Source of the DNA: an uncultured Opitutia bacterium
GTDB lineage: Bacteria; Verrucomicrobiota; Verrucomicrobiia; Opitutales; Opitutaceae
Length of the DNA stretch: 64,000 bases
Reading direction: 5' to 3'
Assembly (NCBI GenBank): GCA_903862955.1
Contig: CAIPAH010000018.1
Location: 19,358-83,357, forward strand
Shown: one piece after another, positions 8,349 to 17,400 of the stretch
Numbering within the stretch: position 1 is the stretch's first letter
How the letters are laid out: each line of letters starts with the position of its first letter
The notes under the pieces: generated by a model
What the model was told of the DNA's origin: nothing
The model's database searches: none
Seen by the model: only the letters and a program-made list of their open reading frames with translations
Program-made: the position numbers and the translations under genes

Positions 8349-9977
8349 ATGAAGAAATCTCCCAAGAAAACGGTGCTGCTCGTCGCCAACGGCGACCTGC
8401 GCCAGTCCGCCAACGAAAAAACCTGGCCCGGCCAGGCCGCGATGGAGCAGCAGCTCACCGCCGCCGTCGCCCGGCTCGGCTACAACCTCGTTCGCGCCCA
8501 CCCCTACAAACCCGCGCTGAAGCACGGCTTCATCAGCTCCCAGAAGGAGGGCATGGCGGTGTTTGCCACGATCGACCCGCACACGCCGATCATCGTCGCC
8601 GAGGCCGTCTGGCAGTATTCGCACCACGTGCTCCACGGGCTCATCTCGCACCAGGCCCCCATCCTCACCGTCGCCAACTGGTCCGGCGCCGCGCCCGGAC
8701 TCGTCGGCATGCTCAATCTCAACGGCTCCCTCACCAAGGCCGGCGTGAAATACTCCACGCTCTGGAGCCTGGATTTCACCGATGAGTTTTTCCTCAGAGG
8801 CCTCGCGACCTGGCTCCAGGCCGGCGTCGTCAAGCATCCCGCCTCGCACGTCCGCCCCCTCGCCAAGACCTCCGTCCCGCCGAAGGCCCGCGCGATCGCC
8901 CAGAAGATCGCGGACAATCTCCGCGTGAAGAAGTCCATCATGGGCATCTTCGACGAGGGCTGCATGGGCATGTTCAACGCCATCATCCCCGACGAACTCC
9001 TGTTCCAGACCGGCGTCTACAAGGAGCGCCTGTCGCAATCCGCGCTCTACTACGGCGCAACGCAGGTCAGCGACGCTGAGGCCCGGGGCGTGTATAACTG
9101 GCTTCGCGCCAAAGGCATGAAGTTCCAGCTCGGCACCAACGACGAGACCGAGCTCACCGAAGCGCAGGTGCTCTGGCAGTGCAAAACCTACGTCGCCGCG
9201 CTGCGCATCGCCGATGAGTTCGGCTGCGAGTCCATCGGCATCCAATACCAGCAGGGCCTGAAGGATCTCCTGCCCGCCTCCGACCTCGTCGAGGGTCTCC
9301 TCAACAACTCCGACCGGCCGCCCGTCGCCAACTCCAAGGGCGAGATCATCCGCGACGGCCAGCCGCTCACGCATTTCAACGAGGTGGACGAATGCGCCGG
9401 CCTCGACGGCCTCTTCACCAACCGCGTGCACGCCGCCCTCAGCCAGCCGGTCGAGAACACGCTGCACGACTTGCGCTGGGGTGATTTTGACCGCAGCGGC
9501 ACCACCAAGGAATACGTCTGGGTGTTCCTCATCTCCGGCAGCGCCCCGCCTGCGCACCACATTGATGGCTACGCCGGCACCGACTCGCTCCGGCAGCCCC
9601 CGATGTATTTCCGCCTCGGCGGCGGTACCGTGCGCGGCATCGCCAAGCCCGGCGAGATCGTCTGGAGCCGCGTGTTCATCGCCAACGGCAAGCTCAAGAT
9701 GGACCTCGGCCGCGCCAAGGTCATCAGCCTCCCGCGCGCCGAAACCGAGCGCCGCTGGGCCGAGACGACCGTGCAGTGGCCGATCATGCACGCCGTGACC
9801 TACGGCGTGAGCCGCGACCAGATGATGTCCCGCCACAAGGCCAACCACATCCACGTCGCCTACGCGAACTCCGCCAAGGAAGCCGACCTCGCGATGTATG
9901 CCAAGGCCGCGCTCGCCGCCGAACTCGGACTCGAGGTTTCCCTCTGCGGCACGAAGGCCGACGGCTCCAAGTTCTGA
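8349..9977 (+). CDS. L-fucose/L-arabinose isomerase-like protein
   Basis: A 542-residue soluble protein. The overall layout resembles the fucose-isomerase-like family: an N-terminal Rossmann-type part (TVLLVANGDLRQSANEKTW), a middle part with GIFDEGCMGMFNAIIPDELL (probable metal and substrate region), and a C-terminal part with ECAGLDGLFTN-like sequence and HANHIHVAY-like histidines near the end. It precedes a GH32 glycosidase in the same direction, which supports sugar metabolism. The actual substrate is not readable; the assignment rests on remembered resemblance and may be only fold-level. Confidence 0.6.
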   Translation: MKKSPKKTVLLVANGDLRQSANEKTWPGQAAMEQQLTAAVARLGYNLVRAHPYKPALKHGFISSQKEGMAVFATIDPHTPIIVAEAVWQYSHHVLHGLISHQAPILTVANWSGAAPGLVGMLNLNGSLTKAGVKYSTLWSLDFTDEFFLRGLATWLQAGVVKHPASHVRPLAKTSVPPKARAIAQKIADNLRVKKSIMGIFDEGCMGMFNAIIPDELLFQTGVYKERLSQSALYYGATQVSDAEARGVYNWLRAKGMKFQLGTNDETELTEAQVLWQCKTYVAALRIADEFGCESIGIQYQQGLKDLLPASDLVEGLLNNSDRPPVANSKGEIIRDGQPLTHFNEVDECAGLDGLFTNRVHAALSQPVENTLHDLRWGDFDRSGTTKEYVWVFLISGSAPPAHHIDGYAGTDSLRQPPMYFRLGGGTVRGIAKPGEIVWSRVFIANGKLKMDLGRAKVISLPRAETERRWAETTVQWPIMHAVTYGVSRDQMMSRHKANHIHVAYANSAKEADLAMYAKAALAAELGLEVSLCGTKADGSKF

Positions 9978-10000
9978 TCCGCGAACCAATCGCCCAGGCC

Positions 10001-10082
10001 GATCGCGAAAACCCGGAAGAGCGAAAGCGCAAAAAAATGCCGGTTTGGTTCCGCGCTTTCGCTCTTCCGCGTTTTCGCGATT
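10001..10082. repeat. Long near-perfect intergenic hairpin (GCGAAA-word type)
   Basis: The left arm starts ATCGCGAAAACCCGGAAGAG, the right arm ends CTCTTCCGCGTTTTCGCGAT. The two pair over about 30 bp with a single mismatch, leaving a roughly 20-nt tip. It ends 2 bp before the ATG of the GH32 gene, so it could expose or hide that start codon. Confidence 0.8.
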
Positions 10083-10084
10083 AA

Positions 10085-11455
10085 ATGCATTTCGTCATGA
10101 CGCCGTGGCCCGACTATCCCGCGATTGCTGACCCCGCGCTTCCGCGCTGGCACTTCGGGCCGCCGGCGCAGTGGATGAATGATCCCAACGGCACGCTCTG
10201 GCACGACGGCTGGTATCACGTCTTCTACCAGCACAACCCCGGCGGCGAGGAATGGGGTGACTTGCACTGGGGCCACGCGCGCAGCCGTGACCTCGTGCAA
10301 TGGGAACACCTGCCAATTGCCCTCTCCCCGCAACACGCCCTCGGCGAACAACACTGCTACTCGGGCTGCGCCGCCCTCGATGCCGGTGGCACGCCGCGCA
10401 TCCTCTACACGAGCGTCCTGCACGACGAGACCCACCCGGGCGCCCAGGTTCTCGCGTCGCCGCTCGACGCCGACTTGACCCGCTGGACGCAGGACATCGC
10501 CCACCCGGCCATCGATCTCAAGACGCACGGCGGCCCGGCCTTCGAGCGGGGCTGGCGCGATCCCTACGTTTTCCACGCCGAGGGCCGCACCTTCCTCGTC
10601 CTCGGCTCCTGGCTCGGCGACGAGTCGGTCATCGCCCTCTACGAAAACCCCGCCGGCGACCTGCGCCAATGGATCTATCGCGGCATCATCCATCGCGCGC
10701 CCAAGTCCGCCGTGACGTTCTTCGAGTGCCCGAATCTTTTTCCCCTCGGAAAGAAATGGGTGCTGCTCACTTCGCCCGTGCGCGAAGTCGAATGGTGCAG
10801 CGGCACGCTCGACCTCAAAAATTACACCTTCCACGTCGAGCAGCGGGGACTGCTGGACGTCAGCGATGCGTTCTACGCCACGCAGACGATCGTGGACCCG
10901 TCGGGCCGCACGATTCTCCTCGGGTGGGTGCAGCGTTTCCCGAAAGGCCGCGGCTGGAATGGCCGGCTCAACGCCCCGCGCCGCATCTGGCTCGACGCCG
11001 CCGGCTGGCTCTGTGCCGAGCCCGTCCTCGAGTTCTGGAAGCTGCGCCACGCCGAAAAGACCTTTCCGGTTCAGGATCTTGGCGACCAGCCCGTGACACT
11101 CGACCTGCCCGGCGATCACGCACACGACGTCGACTTGGTCATCGAGCGCGCGCCATCGGCCACCGTGCGCATCGAGATCGCCGGCGTAACCGTGGCCATC
11201 GGCGCAGACGGCGTCCGCTTCAACGACCGGCCGCCCGTGCCGCTCGCCCCCGCCACCACCGTGGGCGTTCGCTGGATGTTCGATCGCTCGATGATCGAGC
11301 TCTTCGTCGGCGAGCGCGCCGTGTTCACCAAGGTCGTGCCATTTCCGTCCAACCCCACCGCCCGTCTCACCGCCACCGGCGGCTTCGCCAAGCTCTGGAC
11401 CGCGCGCGCTTGGGCTCTCCGCGCCACCCCGCCAAAGATGGAAATCCAATCATGA
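10085..11455 (+). CDS. Glycoside hydrolase family 32 enzyme (invertase/levanase type)
   Basis: A 456-residue enzyme that should hydrolyse beta-fructosyl bonds of sucrose or fructans. The three GH32 signature sites are present: QWMNDPNG with the nucleophile Asp at about 33, WRDPYVF with the transition-state Asp at about 159, and FFECPNLFPL with the acid/base Glu at about 214. The five-bladed propeller region is followed by a beta-sandwich tail. No signal peptide is seen, so it probably acts in the cytoplasm. An in-frame ATG at 10097 is a possible alternative start. Its stop overlaps the next start by ATGA. Confidence 0.9.
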   Translation: MHFVMTPWPDYPAIADPALPRWHFGPPAQWMNDPNGTLWHDGWYHVFYQHNPGGEEWGDLHWGHARSRDLVQWEHLPIALSPQHALGEQHCYSGCAALDAGGTPRILYTSVLHDETHPGAQVLASPLDADLTRWTQDIAHPAIDLKTHGGPAFERGWRDPYVFHAEGRTFLVLGSWLGDESVIALYENPAGDLRQWIYRGIIHRAPKSAVTFFECPNLFPLGKKWVLLTSPVREVEWCSGTLDLKNYTFHVEQRGLLDVSDAFYATQTIVDPSGRTILLGWVQRFPKGRGWNGRLNAPRRIWLDAAGWLCAEPVLEFWKLRHAEKTFPVQDLGDQPVTLDLPGDHAHDVDLVIERAPSATVRIEIAGVTVAIGADGVRFNDRPPVPLAPATTVGVRWMFDRSMIELFVGERAVFTKVVPFPSNPTARLTATGGFAKLWTARAWALRATPPKMEIQS

Positions 11456-11688
11456 GCGACCTCCCGCCCCTCCCCACCGAACCGCGCCCCGGACTCTATC
11501 GCCACTACAAGGGCAATGACTACCGCGTGGTCGGCCTCGCGCGTCACTCCGAGACGCTCGAGCCGCTCGTGGTCTACCAGGCCCTCTACGGCGAGCGCGG
11601 CCTGTGGGTGCGCCCCGCCGCCATGTTCGTCGAGACGGTCCTCGTTGAGGGCAAACGCGTCCCCCGCTTCGCCCGGATCGGTGAGTGA
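11452..11688 (+). CDS. DUF1653-family small protein
   Basis: A 78-residue protein consisting of one DUF1653 domain: LYRHYKGNDYRVVGLARHS, LEPLVVYQALYGERG, LWVRPAAMFVETV. The fold is predicted to be a small SH3-like barrel; no function is established. Its ATG overlaps the GH32 stop codon by ATGA, so it is translationally coupled to that gene. Confidence 0.85.
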   Translation: MSDLPPLPTEPRPGLYRHYKGNDYRVVGLARHSETLEPLVVYQALYGERGLWVRPAAMFVETVLVEGKRVPRFARIGE

Positions 11689-11693
11689 GATTT

Positions 11694-11808
11694 TTGGCCG
11701 CGAAAAGGCACAAGGGCTTGGAGGCTGCGCAAAAGTCTCCATTGCGCCTATAGGCGCGCGGGAGATTTGGGCCGAAGCCCCGGAGCCCTTGTGCCTTATC
11801 GTGGCCAA
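11694..11808. repeat. Nested intergenic hairpin with conserved GCGCCTATAGGCGC core (copy 1)
   Basis: Outer arms: TTGGCCGCGAAAAGGCACAA on the left and the complementary TTGTGCCTTATCGTGGCCAA on the right. Inside lies a 31-bp core (about 11735-11765) running from GTCTCCAT through the perfect palindrome GCGCCTATAGGCGC to CGCGGGAGA, itself flanked by TCTCC/GGAGA. The core recurs with one mismatch at 21541-21571 within a second hairpin with related outer arms. Confidence 0.8.
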
Positions 11809-11864
11809 CCTTCCGTACGCAAAACGCTCGCCTTCAAATGCCCGAAAACCTCTCGTAGTCCCCG

Positions 11865-13025
11865 ATGCGCGTCCTGCTCGCCTTCGACAAATTCAAGGAC
11901 TCCCTCGCGGCCGACGCCGCCTGTGACGCCGCCGCCACCGCGTTGCGCAAGCGGCATCCCGATTGGTCGCTCGACTCGTGCCCGCTCGCCGATGGCGGCG
12001 AGGGTTTCGCGGCCCTCCTCACCACCGCTGCGCGCGGCACTCTTACCTCCCTGACCGTCACCGGCCCCCGGGGCGCGCCCGTCGAGGCCCAATTCGGCCT
12101 CGTGCTCTGGTCCCGCATTCCCGCCGCCGCGCGCACTCAGCTTCAACTGCCGTCACCGCTTCCCGACCACGCCGAAATCGCCGTCATCGAAATGGCCGCC
12201 GCCAGCGGGCTCGCACTCCTCCCGCCCGACCAGCGTGACCCGTGGGAAACCACCACTCTCGGCACCGGCCAGCTGCTCGCCGCCGCCGCACAGGCAGGCG
12301 CGGCTGCCATTCTCCTTGGCGTCGGTGGGAGCGCCACGCACGACCTCGGACTCGGCGCGCTGTCCGCCCTCGGTTTCGAGTTCGTTTCGCATCACGGCGA
12401 CAACATCCGCCCGCCCCGCCCGGCGCGCTGGGACCAGATCGAACGCATCGCCGGCAAACTGTCCGTTCCGCTGCCGCCCGTTCGCATCGCCTGCGATGTG
12501 TCCAACCCGCTGCTCGGCCGAAGCGGCGCAGCGGCCGTGTATGGACCGCAAAAGGGACTCAAGGCGGCCGACCTCCCAAAACTCGATCACGCCAGCGCGC
12601 GGCTCGGCCTGTTGCTCTGTGCGCACTGCCACCAGCCGGACTCGTTGATGGACCAGCCCGGCGCGGGCGCGGCCGGGGGCATCGCGTTCGGGCTGATGAC
12701 GGCCGTCGGCGCACGTTTGCTGCCCGGCTTCGAACTCGTCGCCGCCTGGTTGAACCTCGAGTCCCGCATTGCCGCGGCCGACGTCGTGCTCACCGGCGAG
12801 GGCCGCTTCGACGCCTCCTCGCTCAGCGGCAAGGGCCCCGGCGCCGTCGTCGCCCGCGCGCTCGCGCTGGGCAAGCCCGTCCATGTGTTCGCCGGCCAGG
12901 TCGCCGCCCGCGATGCGCGCGCCGGGCTGAGTCTCCATGCCATTTCACCGGTCGGCCAACCGCTCGTCGATGCCTTCGCCGCCGCCGGCCCGAACCTCAC
13001 CGCCGCCGTGGCGCGCGCGTTTTGA
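11865..13025 (+). CDS. Glycerate kinase (type 1)
   Basis: A 386-residue kinase of the GarK/GlxK type, phosphorylating D-glycerate with ATP. Typical landmarks are LLAFDKFKDSLAADAACDAA at the start, CPLADGGEGFAALL, IEMAAASGLALLP, GTGQLL and the glycine-rich GVGGSATHDLGLGALSALG (the usual Asn of SATND is His here). The end has LTGEGRFDASSLSGKGPGAVV, VFAGQV and the late ISPV segment. Near the hydroxyacid dehydrogenase at 14595 it could join a hydroxypyruvate/glycerate route, though they are separated by one gene and a hairpin. Confidence 0.9.
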   Translation: MRVLLAFDKFKDSLAADAACDAAATALRKRHPDWSLDSCPLADGGEGFAALLTTAARGTLTSLTVTGPRGAPVEAQFGLVLWSRIPAAARTQLQLPSPLPDHAEIAVIEMAAASGLALLPPDQRDPWETTTLGTGQLLAAAAQAGAAAILLGVGGSATHDLGLGALSALGFEFVSHHGDNIRPPRPARWDQIERIAGKLSVPLPPVRIACDVSNPLLGRSGAAAVYGPQKGLKAADLPKLDHASARLGLLLCAHCHQPDSLMDQPGAGAAGGIAFGLMTAVGARLLPGFELVAAWLNLESRIAAADVVLTGEGRFDASSLSGKGPGAVVARALALGKPVHVFAGQVAARDARAGLSLHAISPVGQPLVDAFAAAGPNLTAAVARAF

Positions 13026-13083
13026 ACAAATTCCCGCAAACTTTCTCGACGGAGCTGCGCAGCGGCGCAACGTTTCGGCCCAC

Positions 13084-14493
13084 ATGCGCGGCCAATTTCG
13101 TCCCCTCCCTTTGAAACACCTCGGCGTGCCCCTCATCCTGCTGCTGGGTTTGCTCGGCTGCAGCTCCAGCAAGGCGCCCACCCGCCCGGCCTCCCCCCCC
13201 GCCACTTCGGTCGCCAGTGCGCCGCGCACCGCTCCCTTACCCGCCGCGCCCGCCACCCGCATCGCCGCCAGCACCGCGCCGTCGGCGCCGGTTTTCCCGG
13301 TCATGCTCGGCATCGACGTGCTCGAGTCCCGCGGCTTCGACGTCGTCAAGGGCAAGCGCATCGGCCTGCTCACGCATCCCGCCGGCGTGAACCGCCGCGG
13401 CATCAGCACGATCGACATCCTGCGCCACGCTCCCGGCGTGCAGCTCGTCGCACTCTACGCCGTCGAGCACGGCCTCTACGATGAGTTGCCATTCGAGACC
13501 ACGTTTCCTGACAAGGTCGACCCGCACACGGGGCTCATGGTGTTTTCGCTCTACAACGACAGGACGAAGCACTTCGTCCCCACCGCCGCGCAGCTCCGCG
13601 GGATCGACGCCCTCGTCATCGACCTGCAGGACAACGGCACGCGCAGCTACACGTTCAGCGGCGCGATGAAGTCCGCGATGGAGGCCTGCTTCGCCAACGG
13701 CAAGGAGGTCATCGTCCTCGACCGGCCCAACCCGCTCGGCGGTTTCAAGGTCGACGGCCCGCCGATGGATCCCGACCTGATGAGCGACGTCGGCCGCTTC
13801 CGCGTCCCGTATGTGCACGGCCTCACGATGGGCGAGCTCGCGCTGATGGTGAAGGACGGCGCGCCGCCCGGCGGCCTCCGCCTCTCCGACGCCGCCCGCC
13901 GCAAGGCGAAGCTCACCGTCGTCCCCATGCGCGGCTGGACGCGCTCGATGCGCTGGCCCGAGACCGGCCTCAACTTCGTGCCCACCTCGACCGCGATCCA
14001 GGATTTTGCCGCGTGCGAAGGCTACCCGATGACGGGACTCGGCTGCATCCTCGGCGGCTTCACGCACGGCGTGGGCAAGTCCTATCCCTTCCGCGGCATC
14101 TCGCACCGCACGGTAAAGATCGACGTCGTCGAAAAGGAACTCCGCGCGCTCAACCTGCCCGGTCTCGCGTATCGCCGCGTCAGCGCACCCGACCGCAACG
14201 GCAAGCCCGCCACCGGCCTCTACATCGAGATCACCGACTACGACGAGTGGCGCCCGACCGAGTTGAGTTTTTACCTGATGAAGCTGGCCTGCAAACTCGA
14301 GCCGAAGAACCCGTTCGCCACCGCGAAAAACGCCGACCGCCGCACCTTCCTCGTTCACCTGGGCTCGGAAGCCTTCTACAACGACCTCGCCACGAAAGGC
14401 GCGCGGGTGGACGTCGACGCCTGGCTAAAAACCTGGCGCGACCAGGCCCGGATCTACCAAGAGCAAAGCAAGCGGTATTGGCTCTACCGGTAG
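13084..14493 (+). CDS. DUF1343/NamZ-like lipoprotein (exo-N-acetylmuramidase family)
   Basis: A 469-residue lipoprotein: basic N terminus, hydrophobic LGVPLILLLGLLGC with lipobox, then about 60 Pro/Ala-rich linker residues. The catalytic-type domain starts at VMLGIDVLESRGF and contains LLTHPAGVNRRG, YAVEHGLYDE, DLQDNGTRSYTF, VLDRPNPLGG and NFVPTSTAIQDF, all landmarks of DUF1343, whose characterised member NamZ cleaves terminal MurNAc from muropeptide fragments. Role in cell-wall recycling is therefore inferred. The ATG at 13084 is chosen because it starts the lipoprotein signal. It begins shortly after glycerate kinase. Confidence 0.85.
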   Translation: MRGQFRPLPLKHLGVPLILLLGLLGCSSSKAPTRPASPPATSVASAPRTAPLPAAPATRIAASTAPSAPVFPVMLGIDVLESRGFDVVKGKRIGLLTHPAGVNRRGISTIDILRHAPGVQLVALYAVEHGLYDELPFETTFPDKVDPHTGLMVFSLYNDRTKHFVPTAAQLRGIDALVIDLQDNGTRSYTFSGAMKSAMEACFANGKEVIVLDRPNPLGGFKVDGPPMDPDLMSDVGRFRVPYVHGLTMGELALMVKDGAPPGGLRLSDAARRKAKLTVVPMRGWTRSMRWPETGLNFVPTSTAIQDFAACEGYPMTGLGCILGGFTHGVGKSYPFRGISHRTVKIDVVEKELRALNLPGLAYRRVSAPDRNGKPATGLYIEITDYDEWRPTELSFYLMKLACKLEPKNPFATAKNADRRTFLVHLGSEAFYNDLATKGARVDVDAWLKTWRDQARIYQEQSKRYWLYR

Positions 14494-14495
14494 TT

Positions 14496-14579
14496 TTAAC
14501 CACAAAGGGCACGAAGCACACAAAGGAAGACGAAAACCGAGGATTGAACCTTCGTGTGCTTCGTGCCCTTCGTGGTTAA
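14496..14579. repeat. Long intergenic hairpin (CTTCGTG-word type, copy 1)
   Basis: Left arm TTAACCACAAAGGGCACGAA..., right arm ...TTCGTGCCCTTCGTGGTTAA. The arms consist of the nonamer-like word CTTCGTGNN repeated three times. It closely matches the hairpin at 16168-16234. Confidence 0.85.
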
Positions 14580-14594
14580 GAATTCTCCCAGCCC

Positions 14595-15596
14595 ATGCCC
14601 CGCCCCGCGTCACTGCTCGCCGTTCTCACCCCGGATGAGCAGGCCAAATTTCTGCCCGCCCCCGCCCTCGCCGAGGTGCGCGCGCTGGCGCCGGAGTTTC
14701 GCCTGCTTGACCCGACCGGGCTGACGCCCGCGGACTTCGCGCGCGAGCTCGCCGCGGCCGACCCCGAGGTTGTGCTCGCCTGCTGGCGGACGCCGTCGCT
14801 GCCGGAAAAACTTCCGCCACGCCTGCGCTACGTGTGCTACCTCACCGGCGGCGTGAGGAAACTGGTCACCCGTGGTCAGCTCGAGCGCGGCCTGCTGCTC
14901 ACCAACTGGGGCAGCTCCATCAGCCGCACCGTCGCCGAGTGTGCGCTCTTCCACACGCTCGCCTGCCTGCGGCTCGCGCCGCGCTGGACGCTGATGATCC
15001 ACCGCGACGGCGGCTGGCGCGACGGGTGGGAACAGAACCATTCACTGTTTGGCCGCCGCGTCGGCATCCACGGCTTCGGCCAGGTCGCCCGCGCGTTCCT
15101 CCAGCTCATCCACCCGTTCGGCTGCGCGGTCTCGATCGCCGCCCCCGACGTGACCGACGCCGTCGCCGCCCAGCTCGGCGTCCGCGCCGTGACGCTCGAC
15201 GCGCTCTTCGCCGACAACGACGTCATCGTCGAGCTCGCCCCGCTGAACCCCGTCACCCGCGGCATCGTCACCGAGCGTCACTTCCGCCTCATCCGCCCCG
15301 GCGGCGTCTTCGTGAACGTCGGCCGCGCCGGCGTCACCAACGAAGCCGCACTCCTCCGTGTCGCCCGCGAGGGCAAGATCCTCGTCGGCCTCGACGTCTT
15401 CGTCGACGAGCCGCTCCCCGTGGACAGCGGTTTCCGCGGCCTGCCGAACGTCAGTATCACCCCGCACATCGCCGGCCCCACCCTCGACCGCTACGTCGAC
15501 GCCACCGCCCACGCCCTCCGCAACCTGCGCGCCTACACCGCCGGCCAGCCGCTGGAGGCCGTCATCACGCCAGCGATGTATGATGCTATGACGTAG
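14595..15596 (+). CDS. D-isomer-specific 2-hydroxyacid dehydrogenase
   Basis: A 333-residue NAD-dependent dehydrogenase. The dinucleotide site reads VGIHGFGQVARAFL (G-x-G-x-x-A variant). Catalytic Arg and Glu lie within the usual segments (LAPLNPVTRGIVTE and VGLDVFVDEPLP) and the His in VSITPHIAGPT completes the triad. The substrate-binding N-terminal domain is degenerate but keeps YLTGGVRKLV. Substrate could be glyoxylate, hydroxypyruvate or a sugar acid; the nearby glycerate kinase makes hydroxypyruvate attractive but unproven. Confidence 0.85.
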   Translation: MPRPASLLAVLTPDEQAKFLPAPALAEVRALAPEFRLLDPTGLTPADFARELAAADPEVVLACWRTPSLPEKLPPRLRYVCYLTGGVRKLVTRGQLERGLLLTNWGSSISRTVAECALFHTLACLRLAPRWTLMIHRDGGWRDGWEQNHSLFGRRVGIHGFGQVARAFLQLIHPFGCAVSIAAPDVTDAVAAQLGVRAVTLDALFADNDVIVELAPLNPVTRGIVTERHFRLIRPGGVFVNVGRAGVTNEAALLRVAREGKILVGLDVFVDEPLPVDSGFRGLPNVSITPHIAGPTLDRYVDATAHALRNLRAYTAGQPLEAVITPAMYDAMT

Positions 15597-15632
15597 CTTC
15601 GAACCCGACGGCCCGTGGACTAACTTCACCCC

Positions 15633-16076
15633 ATGACCTCTGATACCCCGCCACCCGTCTTGTCGTCACTTCGCGTCTACACTCCGTTCCAAGTTAGAGT
15701 TGCCGCCTTCTTTGGCGGGCCCTTCGCGGCAATCTATACCCTCCACTGGAACTTTAGGGTTTTAGGGAAGAGCCACGCGCAACGGCTCACGTTGTATTGG
15801 GGTGCAGCGTTTACCGTTACGCTTATCGCCACGCTGCCCTTTGTGCCCGAGAGTTTGCCCCGCTTCGTCATCCCTCTCGCGTATGCCATGATTGCCGAAC
15901 AGATCGCGAAATCGAAACAGCTTACCAAGGAAGCCATCCTCTCGTCGTCCATTTACCAACGACACTCGGGTTGGAATGTCACCTTGGTCAGCCTGCTTTC
16001 AATCCTGGCTATTCTCGCGGTGGTGATTCCGTCGATGTTGGCATTGGACTATTTTGGCGTCCTAAAACTGGACTGA
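15633..16076 (+). CDS. Small membrane protein, compositionally atypical
   Basis: A 147-residue protein with about three hydrophobic segments (AAFFGGPFAAIYTLHW, LYWGAAFTVTLIATLPFV and LVSLLSILAILAVVIPSML). I recognise no family. Its DNA is visibly less GC-rich and uses codons such as TTA, AGA and ATA that its neighbours avoid, pointing to recent acquisition. It lies between two similar hairpins (14496-14579 and 16168-16234), with the hydroxyacid dehydrogenase inside the same interval. Confidence 0.65.
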   Translation: MTSDTPPPVLSSLRVYTPFQVRVAAFFGGPFAAIYTLHWNFRVLGKSHAQRLTLYWGAAFTVTLIATLPFVPESLPRFVIPLAYAMIAEQIAKSKQLTKEAILSSSIYQRHSGWNVTLVSLLSILAILAVVIPSMLALDYFGVLKLD

Positions 16077-16167
16077 GCCATCGTTGAGGCCTGAAACGGG
16101 GTCAGGGTTGGGGGCTTGGGGTTGGTCGACTTCGACTCGTGGCTAAACGTCGACACAAGAGCGCATC

Positions 16168-16234
16168 TTAACCACAGGGCACCAAGCGCACGAAGGTCGA
16201 TCCGTGGCTTGGGCTTCGTGTCCTTCGTGGTTAA
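16168..16234. repeat. Long intergenic hairpin (CTTCGTG-word type, copy 2)
   Basis: Left arm TTAACCACAGGGCACCAAGC, right arm GGGCTTCGTGTCCTTCGTGG followed by TTAA. Same word set as the hairpin at 14496-14579, more degraded. It occupies the 280-bp gap before the sugar isomerase gene; the rest of that gap shows nothing recognisable. Confidence 0.8.
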
Positions 16235-16356
16235 ATAATCAGCCCCGCCTGCCAGAATTTCCCTTGCCGCTCGCCGCGCGCGGGACGAAATCTCCCGCTG
16301 GCCGTGACGCCCCGCGTCCGGCCCGCTTTCCCTCAACCCCCCAACTCTGCTTTCCC

Positions 16357-17400
16357 ATGCCGAGACCCTGCACGCTCTTCACCGGCCAGTGGGCCGACTT
16401 GCCCCTCGAGAAACTCGCCCCGCTGGTCAAAAAGATGGGCTACGACGGCGTCGAGCTCGCCTGCTGGGGCGACCACTTCGACGTCGATGCCGCGACCGCC
16501 GACAAGAAATATGTCGCCGCCAAATGGGCCCTGCTGAAGGACCACGGGCTCACCTGCTACGCCATCTCCAGCCATCTCGTCGGCCAGGCCATCTGCGACC
16601 GCATCGACGAGCGCCACCAGGCCATCCTCCCGCCCGATGTCTGGGGCGACGGCGAGCCCGAGGGCGTCCGCACCCGCGCCGCGCAGAAGATGATCAAGAC
16701 CGCCCAGGCCGCCCGCGCCTTCTTCAACGCCAAGCCGGGCCGCAAGGGCGCCGACGACTTCCCCGCCGTCGTCAACGGCTTCACCGGCTCCAGCATCTGG
16801 CACTCGATCTACGCGTTCCCGCCGACGTCGCAGGCGTACTGGGACGCCGGCTTCGCCGACTTCGGCAAGCGCTTCAAGCCGATCCTCAAGGCCTTCGACG
16901 AGGTGAACGTGAACTTCGGCCTCGAGGTCCACCCGACCGAGATCGCCTTCGACATTGCCTCGGCCCAGCGCGCACTCGCCGCGGTGAAGAACCACAAGCG
17001 CTTCGGCTTCAACTACGACCCGTCCCACCTCGGCTACCAGGGCGTCGACTACGTAAAGTTCATCCGCACCTTCGCCGACCGAATCTACCACGTGCACATG
17101 AAGGACGTCTGGTGGGGCCACGGTGACGGCACCGTCGGCACGTTTGGCGGGCACGTGGGCTTCGGCGACGCCCGCCGCGCGTGGGACTTCCGCTCGCTCG
17201 GCCACGGCGACATCAAGTTCGAGGACATCATCGTCGCGCTGAACGACGTCGGCTACCGCGGCCCGCTCTCCGTCGAGTGGGAGGACATCCGCATGGACCG
17301 CGTCCACGGCGCCACCGAGGCCGCCGCCTTCGTCAAGCAAGTCGACTTCCCCTCCAGCGCCCTCGCCTTCGACGCGGCCTTTGACAAAAGGAACCAGTAG
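16357..17400 (+). CDS. Sugar phosphate isomerase/epimerase (AP-endonuclease-2-type TIM barrel)
   Basis: A 347-residue TIM-barrel protein. The metal-binding positions expected for the family are visible: Glu in [14 protein letters not shown], Asp/His in [11 protein letters not shown], His in [11 protein letters not shown] and Glu in [11 protein letters not shown]. The early barrel strand [14 protein letters not shown] is also typical. No signal peptide. It is followed within 75 bp by a Gfo/Idh/MocA dehydrogenase, a pairing common in inositol, glucose-oxidation or uncommon-sugar pathways. The ATG at 16357 is chosen by homology; upstream in-frame sequence is intergenic. Confidence 0.88.
   Translation: MPRPCTLFTGQWADLPLEKLAPLVKKMGYDGVELACWGDHFDVDAATADKKYVAAKWALLKDHGLTCYAISSHLVGQAICDRIDERHQAILPPDVWGDGEPEGVRTRAAQKMIKTAQAARAFFNAKPGRKGADDFPAVVNGFTGSSIWHSIYAFPPTSQAYWDAGFADFGKRFKPILKAFDEVNVNFGLEVHPTEIAFDIASAQRALAAVKNHKRFGFNYDPSHLGYQGVDYVKFIRTFADRIYHVHMKDVWWGHGDGTVGTFGGHVGFGDARRAWDFRSLGHGDIKFEDIIVALNDVGYRGPLSVEWEDIRMDRVHGATEAAAFVKQVDFPSSALAFDAAFDKRNQ

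Noticed and set aside
8256..9989. A 577-codon minus-strand open frame
   Set aside because: Antisense to the fucose-isomerase-like gene and rich in Gly/Asp/Val only by mirror of its codons.
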